Positions 16,746 through 25,037 of a DNA stretch of 34,021 nucleotides are shown here, piece after piece (position 1 is the first letter of the stretch; the number at the start of each line of letters is the position of its first letter). Source of the stretch: Thermoplasmata archaeon (GTDB taxonomy: Archaea > Thermoplasmatota > Penumbrarchaeia > JAEHCK01); contig JAEHCK010000042.1 in NCBI GenBank assembly GCA_020696345.1, positions 1 through 34,021 on the forward strand. Direction: 5' to 3'. The translations under genes and the position numbers were made by a program. The notes under the pieces are model-generated. The model was not told the origin of the DNA. It saw only the letters and a list, made by a program, of their open reading frames with translations, and ran no database searches.

Positions 16746-16922
16746 ATGATGTATGATATTGAAGCAGCTTTTAAGAAATCTGGTCTCACAGTGGAGGAGT
16801 TTGAAAGAATAAAATCAGAGGTCAGAGCTGATTTTCCAAATGACGATATGATGTTCGAATTACACATAATTAGAATCTTAAATGCAATTAAAAAAGGATA
16901 CTGGCGAGTGGAAAATAGTTAG
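16746..16922 (+). CDS. Small protein downstream of the PIN gene, candidate antitoxin
   Basis: 58 aa, MMYDIEAAFKKSGLTVEEFE and onward, ending YWRVENS. It is acidic and mostly helical, without a clear ribbon-helix-helix or AbrB signature. AAAGGTGA precedes the ATG. The gene follows the PIN gene by 14 nt on the same strand, so they are probably co-transcribed. Candidate antitoxin is inferred from position and size only. Confidence 0.6.
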   Translation: MMYDIEAAFKKSGLTVEEFERIKSEVRADFPNDDMMFELHIIRILNAIKKGYWRVENS

Positions 16923-17011
16923 AATAATTTTTTAGCAGGATTCTAAAAGAACCTGGGCGTATAGTTTCGCTGAAGAATTTTCTTAGTCATTGGAATTTGG
17001 AATTTATTTGT

Positions 17012-17028
17012 AACTTGGAGCTTGGAAC
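17012..17028. repeat. 17-nt direct repeat, copy 1
   Basis: AACTTGGAGCTTGGAAC is repeated exactly at 17619-17635, on either side of the membrane zinc-ribbon gene. Degenerate TTGGAATTT words precede it. Confidence 0.7.
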
Positions 17029-17085
17029 TTCCGCCTCCCGCGGTTGGGTGGGAGTTTCATATCGTAGAGCGTGTGGGATTTGAGG

Positions 17086-17424
17086 TTATATGTATTTTCC
17101 ACAATTATTGCAGTACCATTTTTTGTATTGTGGATTAAATTGTAATGGTGTAAAACAATTTGGACAATAATTTAATTTTTGATTAGAAGGGCCAATTAGA
17201 GGAGCTATTTGGTCTTGCTCAGCTGCTTTTACTTGTAGTATTGCTAAAATCAACACTACCACACCGATAACAGAAAAACAGCAAGCATATGCCTGAATGT
17301 TATCTAAATGGATATTCAAATCAAAAAACCCGGATATAAAGCCTAAAGTAAATAAACTAATGATCCCCAGGACTCCCCCAATAAAGACAGCTCCAATAAT
17401 AAACTTGGGTGTGATTTCTGCCAT
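17086..17424 (-). CDS. Two-helix membrane protein with C-terminal zinc ribbon
   Basis: 112 aa. Two hydrophobic helices (about 8-32 and 43-66) are followed by a short linker and a C-terminal ribbon CPNC-14-CNNC ending CGKYI. The ribbon is of the same kind as in the 2-1432 surface protein: L-x-F after the first pair, aromatic-Tyr before the second, and a Lys-Tyr end. The start ATG is at 17424. No enzymatic domain. Probably a small membrane adaptor; this is an inference. Confidence 0.75.
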   Translation of the reverse strand: MAEITPKFIIGAVFIGGVLGIISLFTLGFISGFFDLNIHLDNIQAYACCFSVIGVVVLILAILQVKAAEQDQIAPLIGPSNQKLNYCPNCFTPLQFNPQYKKWYCNNCGKYI

Positions 17425-17618
17425 ATAAATACCATTAAGGAAGTTATATTAATTTTAATATCTCAAAATTAAGAATGATAAAATTATACTTAAAATTATG
17501 GTGGATAATATCTCTAATTTCCTATATTGTATTTATGAGCTATTGTTGTTATATAATAACATGGGAGGATGGCGGGATTTGGGGTTTTCTTGGGTTTTGG
17601 TGTTTGGAGCTTGTTTGG

Positions 17619-17635
17619 AACTTGGAGCTTGGAAC
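17619..17635. repeat. 17-nt direct repeat, copy 2
   Basis: Exact copy of the sequence at 17012-17028, in the same orientation. Confidence 0.7.
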
Positions 17636-17680
17636 ATCCACCGTGGGTGGTGCGTGGTAATTCAAGGCTCCAAGAATAGA

Positions 17681-17804
17681 ACACGGATGACACGGATTAT
17701 GCAGATTTACACGGATCGATCTGATGGTTTGGAACCACGAATACACACGAATTGGCACGAATGATATAAAAACATTCGTGAAGATTCGTGTTAATTCGTG
17801 GTTT
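17681..17804. repeat. ACACGGAT words and a CACGAAT/ATTCGTG inverted repeat
   Basis: ACACGGAT-type words at 17681-17718 are followed by a hairpin. Its left arm, 17733-17763, is built from CACGAAT words and starts AACCACGAAT. Its right arm, 17773-17804, is built from ATTCGTG words and ends ATTCGTGGTTT. The loop is 9 nt. Similar CACGAAT/ACACGGAT minisatellites are, from memory, widespread in intergenic DNA of many uncultivated bacteria and archaea. Confidence 0.85.
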
Positions 17805-17861
17805 ATATTGGGGGATGGTGGGGATAAGAATTGAAAAATGAAGAATTTTCCAATAAGCCAC

Positions 17862-17915
17862 CTCGACTACGATTCAGCATCAATCCAGCCCGACTTCGAT
17901 TTAACATCAATTATT
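17862..17915. repeat. 27-bp repeat pair next to tldE stop
   Basis: Two units 27 bp apart start at CGACTACGATTCAGCATCAA (17864) and CGACTTCGATTTAACATCAA (17891). The word TTCAGCATCAAT is shared with the 27-bp family at 29.93-29.99 kb. Confidence 0.55.
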
Positions 17916-17924
17916 TATTTTTAC

Positions 17925-19406
17925 CTAAATTATTCTTACATCCTCGATAACCATACTCGGTATCCGCTGAGCGATCGGTGTTAACCCGCCGCCCACATCT
18001 TTGAAGTCGTTACCCAGGGCTATTATATGCTTCATCAATTCCGGCATATTACCCGAGATCATCACCTGTTGGCCTGCCCGGGCAACATCACCGCCTGAGA
18101 TCTTAAAAAGTGTTGGCGAGTTCACCGAGAAATCACCGGAGGCGGGGTTTGAAGTATGTGCGCCAAGTAGATCACATATCATCAAACCATTTTCCAGCTC
18201 GGCCATGACCGTATTCGGTGATCTCGGTTTTGCCCCATGCCTGCCTTCCACCGTGATGTTCAATGCTTTTGTCTTCGGCACGGTCTTGTAACTTCTACCA
18301 CTCCCCAGGCTCTCCGCACGTACTGCATTACCCGTACTGGTTTGATCAAACTCAAGAGCCGATTGTCGATCGAACAAAAACGTTTTAAGAATTCCATTTT
18401 CGATCAGAACTGTGCGTTTGGATGGTGTGCCCTCGTCATCAATTGGTGCGGTATTAATACCGTTCTCCATGGTGCCATCGTCTATTAACGAGATATCCGG
18501 GTTTGCGACATTTTCGCCCAACTTGTTCGAATATACACTTTCACCTTTCAACGCAGGCTCACCATACAGCGCGGGAATTACCGTGAACTCCAGCAGCTGT
18601 GCCATCGCATGTGGCATAAGCATAATATCGTATTTACCCGGTTCTATTTTCTGCGGGTTCTGGCCCTTTATCGCAAGATCGGCGGCGGTTTTACCTACCT
18701 TGGTTAGATCCAGATCGTTCTTTCTTGAAGATTCGTATTCAAACCCGGTGGAGATCGATTTGTCTTTGATCAATGTGGCAACTCCGCATTGTATTTCTGT
18801 CACACTGTACTCCTGCTCCACACCAAAGGACGTCGCCAACCCAACCGTACCTCCACCAAAACCAACACCACCGCCCGTTACGATCACACGTGGATCCTCT
18901 TCTAAACCCGAGTCGATCAACTGTTTTGTCAGCTCCAGACCTTCATCGATCGTAAGTTCTAGTATCGAGGGATCAAATATCGAATTAATCTTTGAATAGT
19001 TGCTTTTATCTACGAAGGAGAATTCGGTCTGCTTGGCCAACTTTGTGAAATTAAGTGCGTTTTTCACCGCGTTCTTTGCCCCATCCAGGTTTGTACAGTA
19101 GCCAAATCCCAACCGTTTATCCTTGATCACACGTATGCCCATGCCAAACTCGGTCCCGCTGCTTGCAAATGTTACGACATTGTTCTCGATCGAAAAGCCG
19201 GTATCTGTGCCCTTGATCATGAACACCTCAACTTCTGCAGCGCCGGAGCCCTCCGCCAGCTTAATTACCTTATGTGCCAGGTCCAGGTCGATCAGGATCT
19301 CCTCGGCCTTGGGTGCCAGGTCTTTGGGGTCAACAATAGTATTTGTATTAGGATCGACCTTGATCATTGTTTTTCCAGCTTCAGTCACATCCGCTTTATT
19401 GTTCAT
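17925..19406 (-). CDS. tldE: TldE/PmbA-family subunit of TldD/TldE protease
   Basis: 493 aa in the PmbA/TldE family: GFSIENNVVTFASSGTEFGM near the N-terminus, the GYCTNLDG loop, GFEYESSRKNDLDL, and the C-terminal GDFSVNSPTLFKISGGDVAR characteristic of TldE. There is no HExxxH, as expected for the non-catalytic partner. About 40 extra N-terminal residues (through NTIVDPKDLAP) precede the domain. It overlaps the tldD 3' end by four bases (ATGA), a tight operon with translational coupling. TldD/TldE forms a heterodimeric metalloprotease that degrades unfolded peptides and, in bacteria, matures microcins; the archaeal substrate is unknown. Confidence 0.92.
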   Translation of the reverse strand: MNNKADVTEAGKTMIKVDPNTNTIVDPKDLAPKAEEILIDLDLAHKVIKLAEGSGAAEVEVFMIKGTDTGFSIENNVVTFASSGTEFGMGIRVIKDKRLGFGYCTNLDGAKNAVKNALNFTKLAKQTEFSFVDKSNYSKINSIFDPSILELTIDEGLELTKQLIDSGLEEDPRVIVTGGGVGFGGGTVGLATSFGVEQEYSVTEIQCGVATLIKDKSISTGFEYESSRKNDLDLTKVGKTAADLAIKGQNPQKIEPGKYDIMLMPHAMAQLLEFTVIPALYGEPALKGESVYSNKLGENVANPDISLIDDGTMENGINTAPIDDEGTPSKRTVLIENGILKTFLFDRQSALEFDQTSTGNAVRAESLGSGRSYKTVPKTKALNITVEGRHGAKPRSPNTVMAELENGLMICDLLGAHTSNPASGDFSVNSPTLFKISGGDVARAGQQVMISGNMPELMKHIIALGNDFKDVGGGLTPIAQRIPSMVIEDVRII

Positions 19407-20791
19407 TCCGAACCCCCCACAGTTACAGAACTTATACGTATATACGGTCCACCGTCCCCAACCGGAACAAATTGACCCTTACCGCAGAACCCGGGCTCGC
19501 CAAATTCGCGTTGTTTTGTTAATGCATTGATATTCTTCATGATCTCCAAGGTAGAGCCCGATAATGATACATCCTTTAACGGTTCGGTGATCTCTCCGTC
19601 CTCGATCAAAAATGCCTCTTGTGCATTGAACTGGAAAGTGCCTTTTGCAGTATCCACCTCACCACCGTGCGAGCCTTTTGCATAGATACCGCGATTGATA
19701 TCTTCTATGAGCTCCTCAAAAGTATGGTCACCAGGCTCGATCATGGTGTTGCTCATCCTTACCAGCGGTCTTACCTGGTACGACTCTGCGCGTGCGCCGC
19801 CGTTTGGCTCGATATCCAGCTTGAAAGCGGTCTCACGATTATTAATGAAATTCTTTAACACACCGTTTTGGATGATCACCTTTCGCGAACCGGAAACGCC
19901 CTCGTCATCCACCGGGAACGAGCCGAACCCACCTGGGATGGTAGAATCATCCACGATACTGACGATCTCGGCCGCGATCATCTCACCGATCTTATCCTCC
20001 ATGATTGACTCATGACTAACCACATGGTCGGCTTCCACACCATGGCCAAGCGCTTCATGGGCAAATACACCCGCCAGGCTCGGGTCGGCTACAAGCGGCA
20101 TGTGACCGCTTGGTGGTGATCTGGCAGATAAAATACGGTTCAGTGCCTCGGCCGCATACTCGCCTTTTTCAATTGGATCCACCTGCGAGAAGATCTCATA
20201 GCCAAACGTGCCGCCGACACGGGTCCGATATCCCATGATATTACTATCCTTTCGTGCGACCAGATTTGCCTGTGCAACCGTGCGTGTCACTTGTGTTCGG
20301 ACATCCAAACCCTCGGTATTTTGAATATGTACCTTGATCAGACCGTCCGAATAACCGGTTGTTACCGTTAAAATATTATCAAAGTCATGTATTCTCTTAT
20401 TCAGGTCAGATATGAGCTCGAACTTATCCTCGATCGCCACATCAGCCGGGTTGCGTTTCGGCTTCCATTCTATACTGGTCTGCAAGATCTTGGTGGGTTT
20501 TAGTTCAATTTTTTCTTTTATCTGGTGACTATTGGCTTTTGCTAACAATACCGCAGTCTCCAGTGTTTTATTCAACTGCCTGTTATCCTGCTCACTAAGG
20601 TTGCTGGTTGCCGAGAAACCCCAGGCACCATCAAACAATACTCGAATGCTCAATCCCTTTTCATCGCCCGTAATGGTTTTTTTCAACTCGCCATCCTTGA
20701 GCTCCATTGACAGACCAGACGTATTCACCGTGCGTATCTCGGCATATTGCACGCCCAAACTTTCAGCCTTTTTTAACAACTTATCGTTCAA
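19403..20791 (-). CDS. tldD: TldD metalloprotease, catalytic subunit
   Basis: 462 aa. It carries the TldD metal site HEALGHGVEADHV (HExxxH) and the late GFCGKGQ Cys that also ligates the metal, plus SHGGEVDTAKGTFQFNAQEA and GSTLEIMKNINA, all typical of the family. The start is TTG at 20791; a GCGTGATATT stretch just upstream is a weak Shine-Dalgarno. First gene of the tldD-tldE operon, with a TATA-like AT-rich region in the spacer upstream. Length and motifs are normal, so the complex is probably active. Confidence 0.93.
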   Translation of the reverse strand: MNDKLLKKAESLGVQYAEIRTVNTSGLSMELKDGELKKTITGDEKGLSIRVLFDGAWGFSATSNLSEQDNRQLNKTLETAVLLAKANSHQIKEKIELKPTKILQTSIEWKPKRNPADVAIEDKFELISDLNKRIHDFDNILTVTTGYSDGLIKVHIQNTEGLDVRTQVTRTVAQANLVARKDSNIMGYRTRVGGTFGYEIFSQVDPIEKGEYAAEALNRILSARSPPSGHMPLVADPSLAGVFAHEALGHGVEADHVVSHESIMEDKIGEMIAAEIVSIVDDSTIPGGFGSFPVDDEGVSGSRKVIIQNGVLKNFINNRETAFKLDIEPNGGARAESYQVRPLVRMSNTMIEPGDHTFEELIEDINRGIYAKGSHGGEVDTAKGTFQFNAQEAFLIEDGEITEPLKDVSLSGSTLEIMKNINALTKQREFGEPGFCGKGQFVPVGDGGPYIRISSVTVGGSE

Positions 20792-20976
20792 AATATCACG
20801 CTCAATTACTATAATGTATTATGCTTTATCTTATTATAAATCGTGAGAAGAACTAAATAATTGACTTTCAACCGGCACGGCAGTACCACGGAGATCCTAA
20901 ATACGAATATCTAATTTCTAAACAAATCTTAAATCCCAGAATATAATTTTCCAAACATTCCTTTTGTTTATATTAT

Positions 20977-23832
20977 CTATTTGGTATCCAATACCGTTCC
21001 GCATTCAAAGCAATAACTGGTATCCGATGGCAACCCAGCTCCGCATTTAGGGCATTTTCTCTCCTGGAGTTTGGCCCTGCTCAGGATCTCCGCAGGAGTG
21101 AGCCCATGCCCATTTTGGGATGATGGCGGTTTTTGGGTTATACCTGTAGTAGATGTTGTTGTTTGAGTTGTTGAAGCCGAACTGGTGGTGGTCTGATGTG
21201 GATGTGTGAGTGCGGTCTTAGCAGCATTTATGCCCACGGCGAGTGATCGTGCCGTCTCAGGTTCGGTTAACTTTTTATCGACCTTGTAATTTTTAGATTC
21301 TTCGAACAATAATGTACCGCCTACACCAAGTTCATCCGCATCTTCGACCTCCAAATATTCATCAGACTTTTTAGCGCCATCATCTGCCCCGGTATCCTTG
21401 TAGCGTATGATCCAGGCGATCAATAATAGCACTATCAAGATAGTAACAATGAGCCCAAGTGCGATCCAGATGGTCATTAGATCTTCTGCCTTGGTCCCGT
21501 CTGAGTCGGGAGTATCCGAATCCGGCGTTTTGAACGGATTGGTCCAGTCGTTATTACCAGGCAGTCCATCAAGACCCAAATATTCTTCATAATTCGTTTT
21601 GCCATCGGTGTCAGGGTCGGAATCACGGTCGTTTGGGTCCAACGGGTTCAATGAATATATGCGTTCGAACTTATCAACCATTCCGTCCCCATCGGTGTCA
21701 GGGTCCAATGGGTTGGTAGAATTGTAACCCTTGTTATATTCTTCAAGATTTGTCAGCCCATCACCGTCCGGGTCGTCCCAGCTATCGGACGAATTGGCAT
21801 CAAGACCGTATTTCCACTCCCAGACATCCGGGATATGATCGTTGTCGAAGTCTTCGGGGCGCGGCACGGTGGTGAATGTCCAGGAACCGTTCAATAAGCT
21901 GTTTCCGGCCAGGTCCTTACCGGTGATCATGACCGTATATGTACGGCCATAGGTAAGATTGATAAATGGTGTGAGTGTCAAATAACCACCGGGTTTGTAA
22001 TCCGGGCCGGGAATTTGTATAACGCCTTCAATATTGGATTCTAGCGCTACCTTCAGAGAACTTACATTCAATGGTTCATTGAATTTGGCCCTGAGGGTTA
22101 GGTTTACCGACTGGTTGACTGCATTCATTTCCGGAAACTTAAATGTGATGTATGGATTCTCAATGTCCATTTGTGTCACATTCACCCACATATCATCAAT
22201 ATTCCAGTTACCGACCTGATCGGTGACATTCAACCGAACCTGAAATTCGCCAGGCTGTTTGAACTCGAATTTTGGTGAAACACCATATAAATAAATAACC
22301 TGATAAAAATAGTCGAAATTCCAGGTATAATTAATGATAACACCAATGTTATCGTTGGAGTTCGAGCCGTCGAACATAACAGTTACCGGTTCTTTACCAA
22401 GTTCGATCTTGATATTCTCACCGGCTTCAGCAGCAGGGGCGGCTATGTCCAGAGTAATGATCTGGTATGGTGCGAACAAGCTGGGGTTATCGGAATCGTC
22501 AACTGCACGTGCGGTAATGTTGTTTTTGCCATTTTCTAATGTGATCTCCACACGGAAAATGCCGTTAAATTCCGTACTAGAATAATTCTCGGCGGCGGGC
22601 TGCGAGAAATCGTTGTTCAGGAATACCTCGATCAATACCCCGGGCTCATATGAAAAACCTGTTATCGTCAGTTTTGGCTCACTGACAAATTCGGGCAGGT
22701 CCCGTAATTTCGGTATTGGTGGTGGTGATACATCGAGTGTGGTAGCGTGAACTATATTTGAATCACCCGAATCCTTACCAACAATGCTTTCGGCTCTGAT
22801 CTTGAAATAATATGTGGTCTCATTGACCAAATTTTGTACATGGTATTTCTTACTGGATTTAGATGTAACCTGGGCAATCGGAACCGTTCCAAACTGCGTG
22901 GCCGAATCGGTCTCGTTAACGAATATCGAATACCATCGTATATTTTTTTCAGAATTGGGCAACCAGGATAAGTTAATACTGTGCCCGGCAATAGAGTCGA
23001 TCTGCAGGTTCCGTGGCGGTGCAGGTGTGGTAAGGTTATTTTTATACATGTCGGATATTACAGAGCCGATCGTGTTCACTGCCAAGTTCAGCGACTCGCC
23101 GCAGCGATCTTTGAATTCTGGGTCGGCCCAATCATAATTTACGTCCATCCATGTGCAGTTCCGGTACCCATCCGGGTTAAATGTTGTGTTATACGCAACC
23201 ACGAATGCAGCCTCGTCCGGGTCGGCGATACCCAGACTGCTGATAAAACCGAGGTAACTATTGAATTCAGAATCATAAGATGCCATCTTCGAATTTACAA
23301 AGTCCATATAGTTTGTATAATTGTTCGGTGCGCCCCAGTAGGTTGCGTTCATAACATTTCCGAAGACTGCAACATCTGCAATGTAATGTGTCATGGCGCC
23401 CAGGTGAAGAGTGCCATTATAGATATCGCCGTTCTCCAGGTAATCCACCGCAAGATCATATTCCTCTTTGGCGCGCAATGCAGCGCTGGCGTTTTTAAGG
23501 TCTCCGGTCTCGTTGTAAAATATATGATGCAAATACGAGTCCTCGAAACCACCCTGTGCAATGGGTTTATCGGGTAATTCGGTACCGTATAGATATGTAG
23601 CTAGATTGTCCAATAAATATTCCTTTTCATCGGTTATCATCCAATCCAGTGCATGTTGTGCGATCCAATCATGGGTGCCATAATTCAAGTATTCAGGGCT
23701 GGCACTGAACTCTGTGCCGGTGCCAGTGTCGGTCTGCCCGTTCTTCCAAGCTGGAATTGCTGGGATGAACGTGATCAAAGGTGTGAGGATGAAAAGTAAT
23801 ATTATAAAAATGGCCGTCAGGCGTGATTTCAA
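20977..23832 (-). CDS. Secreted multidomain protein: phospholipase C-like head, Fn3/PKD, Ca repeats, TM, cytoplasmic zinc ribbon
   Basis: 951 aa. A signal peptide (1-29) is followed by an alpha-helical domain like zinc-dependent phospholipase C / S1-P1 nuclease: GTHDWIAQHAL (H54, H60), YLHHIFY (H102/H103), then LHLGAMTHYIADVAVFG (H149, D153). Next come an Fn3 domain from about 270, an Ig-like domain, a PKD domain, a Big-type Ig domain, and thrombospondin type 3-like Ca repeats (DNDHIPD, DPDGDGLTN, DPDTDGDGMVD). A TM helix lies at about 786-811. The cytoplasmic Ser/Thr-rich tail ends in a zinc ribbon (C927, C930, C941, C944). The called start is TTG 23832, although a GAGGTGG lies about 19 nt upstream and fits an in-frame ATT better. 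Hydrolysis of lipid or nucleic acid outside the cell is inferred. Confidence 0.85.
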   Translation of the reverse strand: MKSRLTAIFIILLFILTPLITFIPAIPAWKNGQTDTGTGTEFSASPEYLNYGTHDWIAQHALDWMITDEKEYLLDNLATYLYGTELPDKPIAQGGFEDSYLHHIFYNETGDLKNASAALRAKEEYDLAVDYLENGDIYNGTLHLGAMTHYIADVAVFGNVMNATYWGAPNNYTNYMDFVNSKMASYDSEFNSYLGFISSLGIADPDEAAFVVAYNTTFNPDGYRNCTWMDVNYDWADPEFKDRCGESLNLAVNTIGSVISDMYKNNLTTPAPPRNLQIDSIAGHSINLSWLPNSEKNIRWYSIFVNETDSATQFGTVPIAQVTSKSSKKYHVQNLVNETTYYFKIRAESIVGKDSGDSNIVHATTLDVSPPPIPKLRDLPEFVSEPKLTITGFSYEPGVLIEVFLNNDFSQPAAENYSSTEFNGIFRVEITLENGKNNITARAVDDSDNPSLFAPYQIITLDIAAPAAEAGENIKIELGKEPVTVMFDGSNSNDNIGVIINYTWNFDYFYQVIYLYGVSPKFEFKQPGEFQVRLNVTDQVGNWNIDDMWVNVTQMDIENPYITFKFPEMNAVNQSVNLTLRAKFNEPLNVSSLKVALESNIEGVIQIPGPDYKPGGYLTLTPFINLTYGRTYTVMITGKDLAGNSLLNGSWTFTTVPRPEDFDNDHIPDVWEWKYGLDANSSDSWDDPDGDGLTNLEEYNKGYNSTNPLDPDTDGDGMVDKFERIYSLNPLDPNDRDSDPDTDGKTNYEEYLGLDGLPGNNDWTNPFKTPDSDTPDSDGTKAEDLMTIWIALGLIVTILIVLLLIAWIIRYKDTGADDGAKKSDEYLEVEDADELGVGGTLLFEESKNYKVDKKLTEPETARSLAVGINAAKTALTHPHQTTTSSASTTQTTTSTTGITQKPPSSQNGHGLTPAEILSRAKLQERKCPKCGAGLPSDTSYCFECGTVLDTK

Positions 23833-24212
23833 ATCTCGGAAAATATAACCACCTCGATATCTATATTATAATTGCATTTATAAAATTTAAGGTTCAAAAT
23901 TCTAAATAAGGATCGGGGATAAAGGTTTCAGAGTGAGGGAGTTGAACGTAACGCTTGATTATTAGGATGTTCTATAGTTTGAAGGTTTATTGATTTGTTG
24001 TTCTATTTTTCGATTAATTATTAGAATGTTCTATATTTCAATTTATTATTAGGATGTATGATTTATTTACGTTAATTCATTTGTGCATCTTGACATCCCA
24101 GCGACATTTAGAACATCCTAACATCTCTACGACATATAGAACATCCCGACATCTCAGCGATATATAGAACATCCTGACATCTCAACGATATATCCAACAT
24201 CCCCGCCTATTT
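23833..24212. other. Spacer with opposed repeat copies
   Basis: No gene. The left half carries ATTAGGATGTTCTATA words; the right half holds the 28-bp array of the complementary word. The promoter for the 951-aa protein presumably lies at its low-coordinate end (TATAATATAGATAT on the minus strand). Confidence 0.6.
23959..24200. repeat. 28-bp tandem array with inverted copies, after the radical SAM gene
   Basis: Three consecutive 28-bp units start at 24111, 24139 and 24167 (each beginning GAACATCC and ending ATATA or ATATC), with partial copies at 24086-24110 and from 24195. The word TATAGAACATCCTAA of these units occurs in reverse complement (TTAGGATGTTCTATA) at 23962-23976 and with one change at 24021-24035; a shortened copy is near 24047. 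The array reaches within about ten bases of the radical SAM stop codon. Confidence 0.8.
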
Positions 24213-24980
24213 TCACCATACCTGTATATTACGCCTTTCAAATATCCTATGTAGTTCGGCCTCTTTGGATTTGAAATAATCCTCGTCAAGTGCATAACCA
24301 AAACCGTTATGTTGGTAAAATTCCTTCAATTCAGGCGAGATATAATTCATTTTATCAATAATTGCATAGTCGATATGTTCATATATATTTTCAATCAATG
24401 TATCTGGGTTCATTGGTAAGATCGGGCCGATATGAGCGTATGTACGTACTTTTCTACGGTGGATATTATGCAGTGTGGCTATCCTATCTTCGATACTGGC
24501 CGAGTTCGGCTCTATGAGCTGGCGAATATTATCGTCGTCTGTGGTAATACTAATTCCAACATCTACTTTATTGAACCGTGTAAATAGGTCAAGATCACGC
24601 ATCACCAAGCTGGATTTCGTTAATATCACCACATTAAACTGGTGTTTAAGCAATACCTCCAGGCAACTCCGTGTTATTCTATAATTATATTCCAGTGGCT
24701 GATACGGATCGGTCAGGGCGCTTAATAATACCACGCCACGTTTTAGATTCTTTATATCTTTCGCCAAAACCTCTGCTGCATTTATCTTTGGGTCAACGAA
24801 ATCGCCCCAGAGGTCGGAACCATGATCAGGGTCCTTTAAAAATTGTTCACGAAAAACATAACAATATTTGCACGCATGCTCACAACCGATATATGGGTCC
24901 AAATTATATTTTATCCCCGGAGCTGTAATATCCGAGTAATTTGATCTTTGAACATCTTCCAGGACGGTTTTGACCTGCAA
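24213..24980 (-). CDS. SPL-family radical SAM protein (DNA-repair photolyase-like)
   Basis: 255 aa with CEHACKYCYVFREQF, the CxxxCxxC [4Fe-4S]/SAM motif, near residue 33. VLLSALTDPYQPLEYNYRIT, then LTKSSLVMRDLDLF and ISITTDDDNIRQLIEPN follow, all typical of COG1533 spore photoproduct lyase-like proteins. The true reaction of this group is unknown; direct DNA repair is a frequent annotation without proof. The start is TTG 24980; a TATA-like element (TATAAATAAATAT, minus strand, about 25018-25030) leaves a very short leader. It follows the 171-aa anchored protein by about 60 nt. Confidence 0.85.
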   Translation of the reverse strand: MQVKTVLEDVQRSNYSDITAPGIKYNLDPYIGCEHACKYCYVFREQFLKDPDHGSDLWGDFVDPKINAAEVLAKDIKNLKRGVVLLSALTDPYQPLEYNYRITRSCLEVLLKHQFNVVILTKSSLVMRDLDLFTRFNKVDVGISITTDDDNIRQLIEPNSASIEDRIATLHNIHRRKVRTYAHIGPILPMNPDTLIENIYEHIDYAIIDKMNYISPELKEFYQHNGFGYALDEDYFKSKEAELHRIFERRNIQVW

Positions 24981-25037
24981 CTCTTCTATTTTGAAAAAAT
25001 CACTCTCCGTATAATTTTCTATATTTATTTATACTTT

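Larger units (their letters stand above)
17425..17924. other. Repeat-rich spacer upstream of zinc-ribbon gene and after tldE
   Basis: No protein-like ORF. It contains the 17619-17635 direct repeat copy, ACACGGAT words at 17681-17718, a 31-nt inverted repeat at 17733-17804, and a 27-bp repeat pair at about 17862-17915 next to the tldE stop codon. Confidence 0.7.

Noticed and set aside
18412-18999. 195-aa plus-strand ORF inside tldE
   Set aside because: Antisense to a well-conserved TldE region; no recognisable domain.
22981-23577. 198-aa plus-strand ORF opposite the 951-aa protein
   Set aside because: Antisense shadow of the phospholipase-like head; no start signal.
23818-23850. ATT as the start of the 951-aa protein
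   Set aside because: GAGGTGG is better placed for an in-frame ATT than for the TTG, but TTG is a common start here and the signal peptide is complete from it, so it is not needed; kept only as a weak parallel to the ATA cases.
24086-24200. 28-bp repeats as a CRISPR array
   Set aside because: Units are contiguous and diverged, with no unique spacers of 30-40 nt, and no cas gene is near.
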